Shown: positions 43,509 through 54,848, counted from the stretch's first letter. The stretch: 64,000 nt of DNA from Lelliottia wanjuensis (GCF_030238365.1 NZ_JASSOT010000068.1:1-64000), one strand, 5' to 3'. Numbers and translations: made by a program. Notes: generated from the letters alone by a model not told the origin.

Positions 43509-43976
43509 ATGTCAGAACAAAACAACAACGAAATGAGTTTCCAGATCCAGCGCATCTACACCAAAGATGTCTCTTTTGAAGCTCCAAATGCGCCGCACGT
43601 TTTCCAGAAAGATTGGCAGCCAGAGGTTAAACTTGATCTGGATACCGCATCTACTCAACTGGCAGATGACGTGTATGAAGTTGTGCTGCGTGTGACCGTT
43701 ACCGCTGCGCTGGGCGAAGAGACTGCATTCCTGTGCGAAGTACAGCAGGGCGGTATCTTCTCCGTGGGCGGTATCGAAGGTAATCAGCTGGCGCATTGCC
43801 TGGGTGCATACTGCCCGAACATCCTGTTCCCGTATGCTCGCGAATGCATCACCAGCCTGGTCTCCCGCGGTACATTCCCGCAGCTGAACCTTGCGCCAGT
43901 GAACTTCGATGCGCTGTTCATGAACTATCTGCAGCAGCAAGCTGGCGAAGGTACTGACCAACATCAGGATGCCTGA
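43509..43976 (+). CDS. secB: Export chaperone SecB
   Basis: 155 residues, same length as E. coli SecB. It is a homotetramer that keeps preproteins unfolded in the cytoplasm and delivers them to SecA. The conserved [16 protein letters not shown] region (17-32) and the C-terminal acidic face are present. Its stop overlaps the gpsA start by one base. Confidence 0.98.
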   Translation: MSEQNNNEMSFQIQRIYTKDVSFEAPNAPHVFQKDWQPEVKLDLDTASTQLADDVYEVVLRVTVTAALGEETAFLCEVQQGGIFSVGGIEGNQLAHCLGAYCPNILFPYARECITSLVSRGTFPQLNLAPVNFDALFMNYLQQQAGEGTDQHQDA

Positions 43977-44995
43977 TGAGTACAGTTAATGCGTCAATGA
44001 CTGTGATCGGTGCCGGCTCGTACGGCACCGCTCTTGCCATCACTCTGGCGAGAAATGGTCACGAAGTGGTTCTCTGGGGCCACGATCCCAAACATATCGC
44101 GACGTTGCAACACGACCGCTGCAACGTGGCGTTTCTCCCTGACGTGCCTTTCCCTGATTCGCTGCATCTCGAAAGCGATCTCGCGACCGCACTGGCCGCC
44201 AGCCGCAACATTCTGGTTGTGGTGCCGAGCCATGTCTTTGGCCAGGTGCTGCATCAAATTAAAGCGCTGATGCGCCCCGATGCGCGCATTGTGTGGGCCA
44301 CGAAAGGTCTCGAAGCGGAAACCGGGCGTCTCTTGCAGGATGTTGCGCGAGAAATCCTCGGGGATGACATTCCGCTCGCGGTGATCTCCGGGCCGACGTT
44401 CGCCAAAGAGCTGGCCGCAGGCCTGCCAACGGCGATCTCCCTGGCCTCTACCGATCAAACCTTCTCTGACGATTTGCAGCACTTACTGCACTGCGGTAAG
44501 AGCTTCCGCGTCTACAGCAACCCTGATTTCATCGGCGTGCAGCTGGGCGGCGCGGTGAAAAACGTCATCGCGATTGGTGCCGGGATGTCCGACGGTATCG
44601 GCTTTGGCGCGAACGCGCGTACGGCGCTGATCACTCGCGGATTGACCGAAATGTCTCGTCTCGGAACGGCGCTGGGTGCCGATCCGGCCACCTTCATGGG
44701 TATGGCCGGTTTAGGCGATCTGGTGCTGACCTGTACCGACAACCAGTCTCGTAACCGCCGTTTCGGCATGATGCTCGGACAGGGCATGGATGTGATCGGT
44801 GCGCAGGAGAAGATTGGCCAGGTGGTTGAAGGCTACCGCAATACCAAAGAAGTTCGGGAATTGGCGCACCGTTTTGGTGTCGAAATGCCAATAACCGAGG
44901 AAATTTATCAGGTATTGTATTGCGGAAAAAATGCGCGCGAGGCAGCATTAACCCTGTTAGGTCGCTCACGCAAGGACGAGCGCAGCAGTAACTAA
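43976..44995 (+). CDS. gpsA: Glycerol-3-phosphate dehydrogenase [NAD(P)+]
   Basis: 339 residues. It reduces dihydroxyacetone phosphate to sn-glycerol 3-phosphate, the backbone for phospholipids. The nucleotide-binding [10 protein letters not shown] motif is at residues 11-20; the catalytic lysine lies in [13 protein letters not shown] near 195. Translation is coupled to secB. cysE follows after 79 bases. Confidence 0.98.
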   Translation: MSTVNASMTVIGAGSYGTALAITLARNGHEVVLWGHDPKHIATLQHDRCNVAFLPDVPFPDSLHLESDLATALAASRNILVVVPSHVFGQVLHQIKALMRPDARIVWATKGLEAETGRLLQDVAREILGDDIPLAVISGPTFAKELAAGLPTAISLASTDQTFSDDLQHLLHCGKSFRVYSNPDFIGVQLGGAVKNVIAIGAGMSDGIGFGANARTALITRGLTEMSRLGTALGADPATFMGMAGLGDLVLTCTDNQSRNRRFGMMLGQGMDVIGAQEKIGQVVEGYRNTKEVRELAHRFGVEMPITEEIYQVLYCGKNAREAALTLLGRSRKDERSSN

Positions 44996-45074
44996 TCGCA
45001 GGGAATCTTAGTCACCTGAATGACCCGGCTGGCGCAGAACTGGCCGGTCATTATGATACCGCCTGGAGTATGCA

Positions 45075-45896
45075 ATGCCGTGTGAAGAACTGGATATCGT
45101 CTGGAACAATATTAAAGCCGAAGCCCGGGCTTTGGCCGACTGCGAGCCGATGCTTGCCAGTTTCTACCACGCGACGCTACTCAAGCATGAAAACCTCGGC
45201 AGCGCCCTGAGCTATATGCTCGCCAACAAACTGGCTTCCTCCATCATGCCCGCCATTGCCATTCGCGAAGTGGTGGAAGAGGCGTATGCCGCCGATCCTG
45301 AAATGATTGCCTCCGCTGCCTGTGATATTCAGGCGGTGCGTACGCGTGACCCGGCAGTCGATAAATATTCCACGCCGCTGCTGTATCTGAAAGGCTTCCA
45401 CGCCCTTCAGGCCTACCGCATCGGCCACTGGCTGTGGAACGAGGGCCGCCGCGCGCTGGCTATTTTTCTGCAAAACCAGGTTTCCGTGACCTTCCAGGTC
45501 GATATCCACCCGGCGGCGAAAATTGGCCGCGGGATCATGCTCGACCACGCCACGGGCATTGTGGTTGGGGAGACGGCGGTCATTGAAGATGACGTCTCTA
45601 TCCTGCAATCCGTGACCCTCGGCGGTACCGGTAAAACCAGCGGCGATCGCCACCCGAAAATCCGTGAAGGGGTGATGATTGGCGCGGGGGCGAAAATTCT
45701 CGGTAATATCGAAGTGGGGCGTGGCGCGAAGATTGGCGCGGGTTCCGTCGTGTTGCAACCCGTTCCGCCGCATACTACCGCCGCTGGCGTACCGGCGCGT
45801 ATCGTCGGCAAGCCAGAGAGCGATAAACCGGCGATGGATATGGATCAGCATTTCAACGGTATTCACCATACCTTTGAGTATGGTGACGGGATTTAA
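45075..45896 (+). CDS. cysE: Serine acetyltransferase
   Basis: 273 residues. It acetylates serine with acetyl-CoA, the first step of cysteine synthesis, and is inhibited by cysteine. A helical N-terminal domain is followed by a left-handed beta helix of hexapeptide repeats (about 140-240: HPAAKIGRGIMLDHATGIVVG in outline). The C-terminal tail, which ends in isoleucine (YGDGI) as needed for complex formation with CysK, is intact. A REP element follows directly. Confidence 0.97.
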   Translation: MPCEELDIVWNNIKAEARALADCEPMLASFYHATLLKHENLGSALSYMLANKLASSIMPAIAIREVVEEAYAADPEMIASAACDIQAVRTRDPAVDKYSTPLLYLKGFHALQAYRIGHWLWNEGRRALAIFLQNQVSVTFQVDIHPAAKIGRGIMLDHATGIVVGETAVIEDDVSILQSVTLGGTGKTSGDRHPKIREGVMIGAGAKILGNIEVGRGAKIGAGSVVLQPVPPHTTAAGVPARIVGKPESDKPAMDMDQHFNGIHHTFEYGDGI

Positions 45897-45900
45897 CACC

Positions 45901-45950
45901 CCGCCCGGTGGCGCAAGCCCAAAGGTCGGGTAAGCGAAGCGCCACCCGAC
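45901..45950. repeat. REP-type palindrome between cysE and trmL
   Basis: CCGCCCGGTGGCGCAAGCC is answered by GGTCGGGTAAGCGAAGCG and CCACCCGAC, two facing REP units. They fill the gap between the convergent cysE and trmL genes. Confidence 0.8.
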
Positions 45951-45954
45951 ACTA

Positions 45955-46428
45955 TCAGCTCCGCAAAACCGCGCCGGCATACCCCAGCTGGCGCCAGGCC
46001 TCATACACCACCACCGACACCGCGTTCGACAGGTTCATGCTCCGGCTGTCCGGCATCATTGGAATACGGATTTTTTGCTCGGCGGGAAGGGCGTCAAGAA
46101 TGGTGGCAGGCAGGCCGCGCGTTTCCGGGCCAAACATCAGATAATCCCCTTCCTGATAGCTCACCGCGCTGTGCGCTGGCGTGCCTTTGGTCGTCAGGGC
46201 AAACATGCGCTGCGGCTTTTCCGCTTCCATAAACGCGGCATAATCATGATGACGCATCACGGCGGTAAATTCGTGATAATCTAGCCCGGCGCGGCGCAGG
46301 CGTTTGTCATCCCACGCGAAACCCATTGGCTCGATGATGTGCAGACGAAAACCGGTGTTAGCGCACAGGCGGATGATATTCCCGGTGTTCGGCGGGATTT
46401 CTGGTTCGAATAATACGATGTTAAGCAT
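45955..46428 (-). CDS. trmL: tRNA (cytidine/uridine-34-2'-O)-methyltransferase TrmL
   Basis: 157 residues (formerly YibK). A minimal SPOUT methyltransferase that modifies the wobble ribose of two leucine tRNAs. Knot motifs [13 protein letters not shown] near 14, [10 protein letters not shown] near 98 and [22 protein letters not shown] near 115 (in outline) bind S-adenosylmethionine. It lies alone on the minus strand between cysE and lldD. Confidence 0.97.
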   Translation of the reverse strand: MLNIVLFEPEIPPNTGNIIRLCANTGFRLHIIEPMGFAWDDKRLRRAGLDYHEFTAVMRHHDYAAFMEAEKPQRMFALTTKGTPAHSAVSYQEGDYLMFGPETRGLPATILDALPAEQKIRIPMMPDSRSMNLSNAVSVVVYEAWRQLGYAGAVLRS

Positions 46429-46470
46429 GCAGCCCCCTTAAAATGCGGGGGCAGGATAGCAGATATTTTC

Positions 46471-46535
46471 CTAACCCTCACCCGGTGCACCGTTTAGTCC
46501 CCTCGCCCCTTTGGGGAGAGGGTTAGGGTGAGGGG
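46471..46535. repeat. C/T-rich palindromic repeat, copy 1
   Basis: CTAACCCTCACCC at 46471 pairs over a distance with GGGTGAGGG at 46526; between them CCCCTTTGGGG forms an inner stem. The flank GACCGCACCC also occurs in the copy near 52642. It lies between trmL and lldD. Confidence 0.7.
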
Positions 46536-46552
46536 ATCAGACCGCACCCAAC

Positions 46553-47740
46553 CTAAGCCGCGTCCCCTCGCGCCAGCGGAGCCAGCGCCGCAGGTAATTG
46601 ACTCAGCTCCTGCACCAGCGAATCCTTGCTGATCTCCCCGATAGTTTTCGCCCCGGTCAGGGTCATCGCCACTTTCATCTCTTTCTCAATCAGGTTCAGG
46701 AGATTCGCCACGCCCGCCTGGCCGTGGGTTGCGAGGGCATACAGATAAGCACGCCCCAGCAGCACGCTGTCAGCGCCGAGGGCAATCATACGCACCACGT
46801 CCAGCCCATTGCGGATGCCGCTGTCGGCCAGAATCGCGATATCACCCTTCACCGCGTCGGCGATGGCTGGCAGCGCACGGGCGGAAGAGAGCACACCGTC
46901 CAGCTGGCGGCCGCCGTGGTTCGACACCACAATCCCGTCTGCGCCAAAACGCACCGCGTCGCGCGCATCTTCCGGATCGAGAATCCCTTTGATCACCATC
47001 GGGCCGTTCCAGAACTCGCGGATCCACTCCAGATCTTTCCACGAAATCGACGGATCGAAGTTATTCGCCAGCCAGCCGATGTAATCTTCCAGCCCCGTCG
47101 GTTTGCCGAGATAGGCCGAAATATTACCCAGATCGTGCGGGCGACCGTTCACGCCGACATCCCACGCCCACTGCGGGTGCGTCACCGCCTGCCAGTAGCG
47201 GCGCATGGCCGCGTTCGCGCCGCTCATGCCCGAGTGCGCATCGCGATAGCGCGCGCCTGGCGTGGGCATATCCACCGTAAACACCAGCGTTGAACAGCCC
47301 GCCGCTTTGGCGCGCTCCAGCGCGTTACGCATAAAGCCGCGATCGCGCAGGACGTACAGCTGGAACCACATCGGGCGCTTGATGGTCGGGGCCACTTCTT
47401 CGATTGGGCAGACGGATACCGTCGAGAGCGTAAACGGAATGCCTTTGGCATCGGCCGCCGCAGCGGCCTGCACTTCACCACGACGGGCGTACATGCCGCA
47501 CAATCCCACGGGCGCAAGGGCCACGGGCATCGAGAGCGTCTCGTTGAACAGCTTCGTCTCCAGACTCAGGTCGGACATATTCCTTAGCACACGCTGGCGC
47601 AACGCCACCTCGGACAAGTCTTCCACGTTGCGCCGCAGGGTGTATTCGGAGTACGCCCCGCCGTCGATGTAGTGGAACAAAAATGGGGGCAGGATGCGCT
47701 GCGCCGCGGCGCGATAGTCACTGGCTGCGGAAATAATCAT
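46553..47740 (-). CDS. lldD: L-lactate dehydrogenase (quinone)
   Basis: 395 residues. A membrane-associated FMN enzyme of the alpha-hydroxy acid oxidase family that oxidises L-lactate to pyruvate and passes electrons to quinone. The catalytic histidine is in [12 protein letters not shown] near 270; [10 protein letters not shown] and [15 protein letters not shown] provide FMN contacts. It is the last gene of lldP-lldR-lldD and starts within the end of lldR (4-base overlap). Confidence 0.97.
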   Translation of the reverse strand: MIISAASDYRAAAQRILPPFLFHYIDGGAYSEYTLRRNVEDLSEVALRQRVLRNMSDLSLETKLFNETLSMPVALAPVGLCGMYARRGEVQAAAAADAKGIPFTLSTVSVCPIEEVAPTIKRPMWFQLYVLRDRGFMRNALERAKAAGCSTLVFTVDMPTPGARYRDAHSGMSGANAAMRRYWQAVTHPQWAWDVGVNGRPHDLGNISAYLGKPTGLEDYIGWLANNFDPSISWKDLEWIREFWNGPMVIKGILDPEDARDAVRFGADGIVVSNHGGRQLDGVLSSARALPAIADAVKGDIAILADSGIRNGLDVVRMIALGADSVLLGRAYLYALATHGQAGVANLLNLIEKEMKVAMTLTGAKTIGEISKDSLVQELSQLPAALAPLARGDAA

Positions 47741-48510
47741 GCTTTGTTCTCCCTGGAAATATCATGATCGCCGGGCAGGCGGGTAATGCGCGCCTGTCGG
47801 GCCTGATCTTCATCGAATCGTTTGATGGTGGTATGGACGAAGCCGAGGTGCGCCATCATCGCTTTGCGCGCGGCGTCGGCATCGCCTTTAAGAATGGCGT
47901 CGAGCACGGCCTGGTGCTGCTCCGTGAGCTGCGCAAAGACCGGCGGGACGAGATACATGCGCTGGCGGCTCTGTTTGACGGAGGATTGCAGCAGATCGAA
48001 GAAACCGCGCATGGTTTGCAGGAGCACCACGTTGTGCGAGGCCTCGGCAATGGCGAGGTGAAAGCGCACGTCCGCCTGCGAGGCGATATCCGGATTATCG
48101 CTCTGCGTCGCCTCAAAGCAGGCTTTGAGCTTCTCTTTGTCGGCATCCGTGGCGCGCATCGCCGCGTGCCAGGCGGTACTGGCTTCGATGGCGTGGCGGG
48201 CTTCGAGGATATCGAAACTGTAGTCCGGATCGTTCTCCATCAGCGTTTTGAGGGGCTGAACGATGTTTTGCTCGGACCAGTCGTCGTGCTGCCAGCGGAC
48301 AAAGGTGCCGCCGCCGCGACGGCTCAGCAGCACGCCCTCGCTGACCAGCGTCGCCAGCGCTTCGCGCAGTGAGTTGCGCGACACGCCAAGCTGCGCCGCC
48401 AGCTGGCGTTCTGCGGGCAATTTCATGCCCGCTTCCAGCTGTTGTTCTTCAATCAGCGCCCGCACGCGAGAGGCGATCTCGTCGGACAGGCGTCTGGGCA
48501 TCACTATCAT
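47737..48510 (-). CDS. lldR: L-lactate operon regulator LldR
   Basis: 257 residues, GntR family, FadR subfamily. A winged helix-turn-helix N-terminus (about 8-75; [22 protein letters not shown]) is followed by an all-helical FCD ligand domain (about 90-225). It represses lldPRD without lactate and activates it with lactate. Overlaps of four bases on both sides show coupled translation with lldP and lldD. Confidence 0.96.
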   Translation of the reverse strand: MIVMPRRLSDEIASRVRALIEEQQLEAGMKLPAERQLAAQLGVSRNSLREALATLVSEGVLLSRRGGGTFVRWQHDDWSEQNIVQPLKTLMENDPDYSFDILEARHAIEASTAWHAAMRATDADKEKLKACFEATQSDNPDIASQADVRFHLAIAEASHNVVLLQTMRGFFDLLQSSVKQSRQRMYLVPPVFAQLTEQHQAVLDAILKGDADAARKAMMAHLGFVHTTIKRFDEDQARQARITRLPGDHDISRENKA

Positions 48511-50162
48511 GGAATCATCCAGGTTAAGACATAGGCCTGAAGCGTGGTGATCACGCCCACCATGCAGGTGAAAATCAGGCTGTGTTTGACGGTAAAGCGG
48601 AACAGGTCCGACTCTTTCCCCACCAGTCCCACCGCCGCACAGGCAATGGCGATGGACTGCGGGGAGATCATCTTGCCCGTCACGCCGCCGGTGGTGTTTG
48701 CCGCGACTAACAACACATCCGAGACGCCAATCTGCTGCGCGGCGGTCGCCTGTAGCGCGGCAAAGAGGGCGTTAGACGAGGTATCAGAACCCGTCAGGAA
48801 TACCCCCAGCCAGCCGAGGAACGGCGAGAAGAAGGTAAACGCGTGGCCTGTGTGGGCCAGGGCTAACGCCAGCGTCGAGGAGAGGCCGGAGTAGTTCGAG
48901 ATAAACGCGAAGGCCAGCACCATCCCGATGGAGTAGATCGGCAGGGCCAGCTCTTTCAGCGTGCTGGCAAAAGTCTGGATAGCGGCGGCAGGTTTCATGC
49001 GCAGCCACACCACAGAAAGAATCGCCGCAAACAGGATCGCCGTGCCGGTTGCCGAGAACCAGTCGAACTTGTAGACCGCGGCATACGGCGTCGCTTCGTG
49101 AACGACCGGCGGCATGCGGGCCACCATTTTGTCGAGGAACGGCACGGAGATATTAATCACCATGTCGTACAGCGCGCCGCCCGGAGCGAACAGCGCTTTG
49201 AACGGCGGGACGCTCCAGAGCGTCACGGTGGCGGTCAGGAACAGGAACGGCGACCACGCGCGAACAATCTGGCCGACGCTGTAATTGGTGCGCGCCAGCG
49301 TCTGATCGACCTGCACCGCGCCCATATCGCCGAAGCGGAAGACCCGCACCGGCTGCCAGCGCTTGAGGAACAGAGTCAGACAAACCAGCGACACCAGGGA
49401 AGAGATGATGTCCGGCAGTTCCGGGCCAATGAAGTTGGAGCTGAGATACTGGGCGATAGCAAAAGAGCCACCCGCGACAACCACCGCAGGCCAGGTCTCT
49501 TTCACGCCGCGCCAGCCGTCCATAATCGCCATGATCCAGAACAGCACGATGATGGTCAGGAACGGCAGCTGACGGCCCACCATCTGGCCGATCTCAAAGC
49601 TGTCCAGACCGGTCACCTGTCCGGCCACCAGAATCGGAATCCCCATCGCACCGAATGCCACCGGCGCGGTGTTAACGATCAGGCACAGGCCCGCGGCATA
49701 CAGCGGATTAAAGCCGAGCCCGACCAATAGCGCAGCGGTGATCGCCACCGGCGCACCAAACCCCGCCGCCCCTTCGAGGAACGCCCCGAAGCAGAAACCG
49801 ACAATCAGCATCTGCAAGCGCTGATCCGGCGTAATAGAGAGAATCGACGAACGAATAATGTCGAACTGCCCGGTTTTCACCGAGATTTTATAGACGAAGA
49901 CCGCCGCAATGATGATCCAGGCGATTGGCCACAGGCCGTAGAAGAAGCCGTAAACCACCGACGCCAGCGCGTGGTCGACCGGCATTTTGTAGAAGAACAG
50001 CGCCACCAGCAGCGCAATCGCCACGGTGTACGTCGCGGCGAGATAACCTTTTAGCTTGAGTTTAATCAGCGCGAAGAAGAAGAACAGGATCGGCAGCGAT
50101 GCGATCAAGCTCGACAGCCAGATATTCCCGGCCGGATCGTAGTTTTGTTGCCAGAGGCTCAT
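48507..50162 (-). CDS. lldP: L-lactate permease LldP
   Basis: 551 residues with about 13 membrane helices. It is a lactate:proton symporter (LctP family) that also takes up D-lactate and glycolate. The conserved [16 protein letters not shown] stretch lies near 140, and the [13 protein letters not shown] region near 455. It is the first gene of the lld operon. Confidence 0.97.
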   Translation of the reverse strand: MSLWQQNYDPAGNIWLSSLIASLPILFFFFALIKLKLKGYLAATYTVAIALLVALFFYKMPVDHALASVVYGFFYGLWPIAWIIIAAVFVYKISVKTGQFDIIRSSILSITPDQRLQMLIVGFCFGAFLEGAAGFGAPVAITAALLVGLGFNPLYAAGLCLIVNTAPVAFGAMGIPILVAGQVTGLDSFEIGQMVGRQLPFLTIIVLFWIMAIMDGWRGVKETWPAVVVAGGSFAIAQYLSSNFIGPELPDIISSLVSLVCLTLFLKRWQPVRVFRFGDMGAVQVDQTLARTNYSVGQIVRAWSPFLFLTATVTLWSVPPFKALFAPGGALYDMVINISVPFLDKMVARMPPVVHEATPYAAVYKFDWFSATGTAILFAAILSVVWLRMKPAAAIQTFASTLKELALPIYSIGMVLAFAFISNYSGLSSTLALALAHTGHAFTFFSPFLGWLGVFLTGSDTSSNALFAALQATAAQQIGVSDVLLVAANTTGGVTGKMISPQSIAIACAAVGLVGKESDLFRFTVKHSLIFTCMVGVITTLQAYVLTWMIP

Positions 50163-50239
50163 TGCAGGTCTCCTGAGGACCGCACAGCCCGCTTCGCGGT
50201 GAGTCTGCGCTCATCTCGGCGTCACAGTCTGTGTAAAAG

Positions 50240-50250
50240 TGGTCCTGCCA
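50240..50250 (-). promoter_or_regulatory. Possible LldR operator upstream of lldP
   Basis: TGGTCCTGCCA is a short inverted repeat (TGG-N5-CCA) of the FadR-subfamily GntR type, 78 bases before the lldP start. Only one good copy is seen by eye, whereas E. coli uses two. No convincing -10 and -35 pair could be fixed in the 270-base gap. Confidence 0.35.
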
Positions 50251-50397
50251 ATATTGTGATGTAGGGGTAATGACAACAAATGGTTAATCAAATGTTATGG
50301 GCGAGCAATGATTTTGTGAGTGGAATTGATGGAAGTGTGAACCAGGGGAAGGTTGGTCAGGGGATTGGTTGGGCCAATTTTAAGAGGGGGGAGAAAA

Positions 50398-50427
50398 GTA
50401 GGCCGGGTAAGCGCAGCGCCACCCGGC
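50398..50427. repeat. REP element downstream of yibL
   Basis: GTAGGCCGGGTAAGCGCAG followed by CGCCACCCGGC, a single palindromic unit, six bases after the yibL stop. Confidence 0.85.
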
Positions 50428-50433
50428 AGCAGA

Positions 50434-50796
50434 TCAGAACGCCGTCTTCGAAAATCCGGTCATTTCTTTCAGGCCCATTTCACGGCCCAGCTCGGTCATC
50501 GGGTGTACCACCACCAGACCGCGGACGCTTTTTTTCAGCTTGCCCATGTCGGCCTGTTCTTTTTTGGTGATTGCACGGCGGTGCGGCATGTCCATCAGCT
50601 TCTGCGCTTCTTTGCTCAGCTTGTGGCCTTTGACCGCGCGCAGACGGTCGATTTCCGCTTCCAGCGTCGCTTTCTCTTTTTCCAGCTCGGCGTATTTGTC
50701 AGCGGACTCAACCAGCGACATATCAGCCTGCTGGTGACGGATCAGATCCAGGCGGTCGCTCAGGCGTTTAATTTCATTCTTTTCGACTTCTTTCAT
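50434..50796 (-). CDS. yibL: YibL, ribosome-associated protein
   Basis: 120 residues from ATG 50796; the codon before is an in-frame GTG. It is highly charged, with a helical N-terminal half ([16 protein letters not shown], then [17 protein letters not shown]) that should form a coiled coil. The E. coli protein has been found with ribosomes, and its function is not settled. It lies on the same strand as mtlR, 57 bases apart; yibT of K-12 is not present in this gap. Confidence 0.93.
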   Translation of the reverse strand: MKEVEKNEIKRLSDRLDLIRHQQADMSLVESADKYAELEKEKATLEAEIDRLRAVKGHKLSKEAQKLMDMPHRRAITKKEQADMGKLKKSVRGLVVVHPMTELGREMGLKEMTGFSKTAF

Positions 50797-50853
50797 CACA
50801 TATAGCTCTAAAAACGGGGGAATTAAGGGAAGGATACACCAATGTGCGCAGGC

Positions 50854-51444
50854 TTACTTCTGAAACGCTTTTTTTAAGCTGATTCGTGAAATCAGCTCAG
50901 TCAGGGAAAGGACCATCGTGGAGCGGACAACCTGTTGATAACGAAGCTTTTGCATCGCGTACAGTTCAGGATCGCTGTTGTCAAAATACGGGGCCGGGGG
51001 CAGGGCGCTCACGCAGTGCAGCTCGCCAAACGGGCCGAGAATTTCATCGTCGGTAAAGGTGTACTCATTACCGTCGTGATTCAGCTCTTCGCGCAGGGCC
51101 ATCAGCAGTTCAGCGTCTTCATACTCGTGCCTGCTCAGCACGCCGAGACCATAAATCAGCTTCAGGCGCACCGACAGATCGCCCAGCGGTCCGTCGCCGT
51201 CCAGTAACGGTTCTACAGCATATTTTACCGCGTAGTCGTCTTTGCGGAACACCTGAAGTACCAGAATGTTCACCGCCTCGGTGAGTAACTCGACGGCGGC
51301 AATCAGGAAACTTCGTACGGTTTTGCCAGCATTCAGACGCTCAAGCACACGGTTTTCAAAGGCCTGGGTTTGTTCCATTATTGCCTGCATATCTGACAAT
51401 CTGTCGTTCGGGCGCAGGATAACCTGCGCCTGATCCTGAATCAT
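50854..51444 (-). CDS. mtlR: Mannitol operon repressor MtlR
   Basis: 196 residues. An all-helical MtlR-family protein that represses mannitol genes in E. coli; it has no obvious DNA-binding motif, and its mechanism is unclear. The family stretches [16 protein letters not shown] and [17 protein letters not shown] are present. It overlaps the mtlD stop by four bases, as the last gene of mtlADR. Confidence 0.95.
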   Translation of the reverse strand: MIQDQAQVILRPNDRLSDMQAIMEQTQAFENRVLERLNAGKTVRSFLIAAVELLTEAVNILVLQVFRKDDYAVKYAVEPLLDGDGPLGDLSVRLKLIYGLGVLSRHEYEDAELLMALREELNHDGNEYTFTDDEILGPFGELHCVSALPPAPYFDNSDPELYAMQKLRYQQVVRSTMVLSLTELISRISLKKAFQK

Positions 51445-52589
51445 TTGGTTGCGTTATATGCGTTAACCGCCTCCACAACCACGTCACTATTGGCCTCAAG
51501 GCCCGAAATCTCGGCCAGCGCGGCCTGTGGGCCTTTGGCGTCAATCAACTGAGCCAGCTCCAGCGCCTGAGGGTCCTGCTCGCTGCGATAGTGCATCGCG
51601 CCCGCAATCCCTTTCACCAGGTTGGCGTGCGGCAGCCCGTATTCCAGCGTGCCGAGCAGCGGCTTGATCAGGCGATCGCCCGCGCTCAGTTTACGCAGCG
51701 GCTGGCGACCCACGCGCTCAACGTCATCTTTCAGATACGGGTTTTCAAAACGACCGAGGATTTTTTGAATGTATGCCGCATGTTTCTCAGCATCAAAACC
51801 GTAGCGTTTGATCAGGACCGCGCCGCTCTCGTCCATGGCACCTTTTACCACCGCGCGGATTTTCTCATCGAGAATCGCATCACGAATGGTCTGATGACCG
51901 GCCAATTTTCCGAGGTACGCGGTTATAGCATGCCCGGTGTTCAGCGTGAAGAGTTTGCGTTCGACAAATGCCATCAGGTTATCGGTTAATTCCATACCTG
52001 GGATGTTCGGCAGCTGGCCCTTGAACTGGGTTTTGTCGACAATCCACTCGCTGAAGGTTTCAACGGTCACTTCCAGCGGATCGTGGGTCGCGGACTCTGA
52101 CGGCGGAACGATGCGGTCCACGGCGGAATCGACGAAGCCTACGTGCTCTTCGACCCAGGCTTTATCTTCGTCAGCCACAGCGGCCATCACGTGGCCTTTC
52201 AGCTGCGTGGTGCCGCGCACCATGTTTTCACAGGCGATGATGTTCAGCGGGGTGGTGATGCCCTGGGCTTTACGTTTTGCCAGGCCTTTCGCCACGGCTG
52301 GGGCGATGCGCTCAAGCACAACCGGACCGACGGCGGTGGTCACCAGGTCTACGCTTGCGATCAGATCAACGACGTCGTCGCTAATGCTGCTGACCGCATT
52401 CACGCCGGAGACCGTTTCAACCAGCTCGTTTTCTCCCACGACGTGAACCTGATAGCTATGACGGGCATTCAGGGCGTCGAGCACCACTTGATTCACATCG
52501 GCGAATGTCAGCGTAATGCCCGCGTCTGCCAGCAGTTTGCCGATAAAACCACGACCAATATTACCAGCGCCAAAATGTAATGCTTTCAT
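51441..52589 (-). CDS. mtlD: Mannitol-1-phosphate 5-dehydrogenase
   Basis: 382 residues from ATG 52589 ([17 protein letters not shown]), the family start. It oxidises mannitol 1-phosphate to fructose 6-phosphate with NAD+. The nucleotide motif GAGNIGRGF lies at 7-15 and the catalytic [10 protein letters not shown] stretch near 213. A palindromic repeat separates it from mtlA. Confidence 0.98.
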   Translation of the reverse strand: MKALHFGAGNIGRGFIGKLLADAGITLTFADVNQVVLDALNARHSYQVHVVGENELVETVSGVNAVSSISDDVVDLIASVDLVTTAVGPVVLERIAPAVAKGLAKRKAQGITTPLNIIACENMVRGTTQLKGHVMAAVADEDKAWVEEHVGFVDSAVDRIVPPSESATHDPLEVTVETFSEWIVDKTQFKGQLPNIPGMELTDNLMAFVERKLFTLNTGHAITAYLGKLAGHQTIRDAILDEKIRAVVKGAMDESGAVLIKRYGFDAEKHAAYIQKILGRFENPYLKDDVERVGRQPLRKLSAGDRLIKPLLGTLEYGLPHANLVKGIAGAMHYRSEQDPQALELAQLIDAKGPQAALAEISGLEANSDVVVEAVNAYNATK

Positions 52590-52641
52590 AGTATTAACCT
52601 TCATCAATGTTTTGACCCGAGAGGGCTGGGGTGAGGCATTT

Positions 52642-52729
52642 CCCTCACCCTAACCCTCTCCCAAAGGGAGAGGGGATAGACCGCACCCCATTTTACTCCC
52701 TCTCCTGGGGGAGAGGGCAGGGGTGAGGG
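52642..52729. repeat. C/T-rich palindromic repeat, copy 2
   Basis: A nested palindrome: CCCTCACCC (52642) pairs with GGGTGAGGG (52721); inside lie two hairpins, CCCTCTCCC/GGGAGAGGG and CTCCC/GGGAG-type arms. GACCGCACCCC in the middle matches the flank of copy 1. It lies between mtlA and mtlD and could stabilise the mtlA message. Confidence 0.75.
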
Positions 52730-52735
52730 CGAACG

Positions 52736-54646
52736 TTACTTGTTCAGCAGTGCCAGGACTTCTTCCACGCTGGTGGTCTGCGCCAGGCGCTCGATGACGG
52801 ATTCGTCATCCAGGGCGTTGGTCAGGCTGGTAATCACCTGGATGTGCTCGTTGTTGCGAGCGGCGATACCAATCACCAGACGGGCGATGTCGTCTTCTTC
52901 TTCACCGAAGCGCACGCCTGCCGGGTACTGACAGAACACCACGCCGGTTTTCAGCACGCGATCTTTCGCTTCAACCGTGCCGTGCGGAACCGCGATGGAT
53001 TCGCCCAGGTAGGTTGGGGTCAGTTTCTCACGTTCCAGCATTGCATCCACATATTCTGGCTCGACGTAACCGCCTTTCACCAGCTGCTCACCGGCAAAGC
53101 GAATCGCTTCTTCTTTGTGGCTCGCAGTACGACCGAGGAAGATGTTCTCAGCGCCCAGACGGAACAGGTGGCTGTCGTTTGGATCAAAGCTGTCTTTCAG
53201 GCTATCACGGACTTTCACTTCGTTGTCGGTGTGACGCTGTGCCGCCACCAGACGCTCAGTCAGGCTGGTGTACAGGCCGCTGTCGAGGAAGTTAGTCAGA
53301 GAAATATGCTGCGCCTGTGGCACCTGACGCATCGCACGCTCTGTCAGATCGCGGTGCGTGATGACCAGGTCGACATCTGGCGGCAGGCTGTTGATGGCGC
53401 TGTTGGTCACGGTGATGTGGGTCAGGCCCGCATCCTGGACTTTCTTACGCAGCACGCCAGCGCCCATGGCGCTTGAACCCATACCGGCATCACAGGCGAC
53501 GATGATTTTGCGCACGTGGCTCAGGTCGTTAGACACTTCGCCAGCAGACAGCGGAGTTGCCGCGCCTTTGGATTCAGATTTCATATCCTGCATGCGACGG
53601 GTCGCTGCTTCGATATCGTCGTCTTCTTTCACTTTGCTGGTTTTCAGCAGGATGGCTGAGACCGCGAAGGAGACCGCCATGGCCGCACAAATTGCCGCGA
53701 TGTTTGCGAAGTACGCGCCTTTCGGGGTCATCGCCAGAACCGCCAGGATGGAACCTGGAGACGCCGGAGAAACCAGGCCGCCGTTCAGCATAGTCAGTGT
53801 GAACACACCGGTCATACCGCCGAGGATAACGGCCAGGATCAGACGTGGGTTCATCAGAACGTATGGGAAGTAAATTTCGTGGATACCACCCAGGAAGTGG
53901 ATGATAGCCGCGCCGCCTGCAGACTGTTTAGCGCTGCCGCGACCGAAGAACATGTACGCCAGCAGAACACCCATACCCGGACCTGGGTTCGCTTCAATCA
54001 GGAAGAAGATGGATTTGCCCAGCTCATGGGACTGCTGAATACCCAGCGGTGAGAAGATACCGTGGTTGATTGCGTTGTTGAGGAACAGGATTTTCGCCGG
54101 TTCAACAAAGATAGACGCCAGCGGCAGCATGTCGTGCACGACCATGAAGTTAACGCCAGCGGCCAGCACTTTCGACAGCACTTCAACCGCAGGGCCAATG
54201 CCGAGGAACGCCAGAATCGCCAGGATCATACCGATGATGCCAGCGGAGAAGTTGTTCACCAGCATTTCGAAGCCGGATTTGATCTTGCCATCAACCCAGA
54301 CGTCAAATTTCTTAATTGCCCAGCCGCCTAAAGGACCGGCAATCATCGCGCCGAGGAACATCGGCATATCCGCACCGACGATCACGCCCATGGTGGTAAT
54401 CGCACCGACCACGCCGCCGCGATCGCCGCCAACCAGACGACCACCGGTATAACCGATGAGCAGTGGCAGCAGATAGGTAATCATTGGGCCAACGAGTTTC
54501 GCCAGCGTTTCGTTCGGCAACCACCCTGTCGGAATAAATAACGCAGTGATGATACCCCACGCGATAAACGCGCCGATATTTGGCATCACCATGTTGCTCA
54601 GGAAGCGACCAAAGCTTTGCACTTTGATCTTGATATCGGATGACAT
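52736..54646 (-). CDS. mtlA: Mannitol-specific PTS enzyme IICBA
   Basis: 636 residues. It imports and phosphorylates mannitol. The membrane IIC domain spans about 1-340, followed by a charged linker. The IIB domain has its phosphocysteine C385 in VACDAGMGSSAMG. The IIA domain (from about 490) has the active histidine in SIAVPHGTVEAKD near 555. It is first in mtlA-mtlD-mtlR, with a long upstream region that carries an array of CRP sites. Confidence 0.98.
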   Translation of the reverse strand: MSSDIKIKVQSFGRFLSNMVMPNIGAFIAWGIITALFIPTGWLPNETLAKLVGPMITYLLPLLIGYTGGRLVGGDRGGVVGAITTMGVIVGADMPMFLGAMIAGPLGGWAIKKFDVWVDGKIKSGFEMLVNNFSAGIIGMILAILAFLGIGPAVEVLSKVLAAGVNFMVVHDMLPLASIFVEPAKILFLNNAINHGIFSPLGIQQSHELGKSIFFLIEANPGPGMGVLLAYMFFGRGSAKQSAGGAAIIHFLGGIHEIYFPYVLMNPRLILAVILGGMTGVFTLTMLNGGLVSPASPGSILAVLAMTPKGAYFANIAAICAAMAVSFAVSAILLKTSKVKEDDDIEAATRRMQDMKSESKGAATPLSAGEVSNDLSHVRKIIVACDAGMGSSAMGAGVLRKKVQDAGLTHITVTNSAINSLPPDVDLVITHRDLTERAMRQVPQAQHISLTNFLDSGLYTSLTERLVAAQRHTDNEVKVRDSLKDSFDPNDSHLFRLGAENIFLGRTASHKEEAIRFAGEQLVKGGYVEPEYVDAMLEREKLTPTYLGESIAVPHGTVEAKDRVLKTGVVFCQYPAGVRFGEEEDDIARLVIGIAARNNEHIQVITSLTNALDDESVIERLAQTTSVEEVLALLNK

Positions 54647-54788
54647 AAAACACCCCTTCTTCTGTTTACGCTTAGGCTTGCGGCCCGAGGTTTATCGTTA
54701 ATGTGCGGCGGCAGAGGTAGCCGAGCCCTGTTCTGATGCTGTGAAATCTGGCACTGAATCGTTCAACTGTCCAGACAACGGAATTTTG

Positions 54789-54804
54789 TGTGATCTCAAT
54801 CACG
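54789..54804. promoter_or_regulatory. CRP site 1 upstream of mtlA
   Basis: TGTGA-N6-TCACG, 9 of 10 core bases of the CRP consensus, about 143 bases before the mtlA start. Confidence 0.8.
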
Positions 54805-54832
54805 TAAATGTAGGGGGTGGGGCTAAAAATGA

Positions 54833-54848
54833 AGTGATCCGTGTCACA
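54833..54848. promoter_or_regulatory. CRP site 2 upstream of mtlA
   Basis: AGTGA-N6-TCACA, 9 of 10 core bases. It is centred 44 bases from site 1, about four helix turns. Confidence 0.78.
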
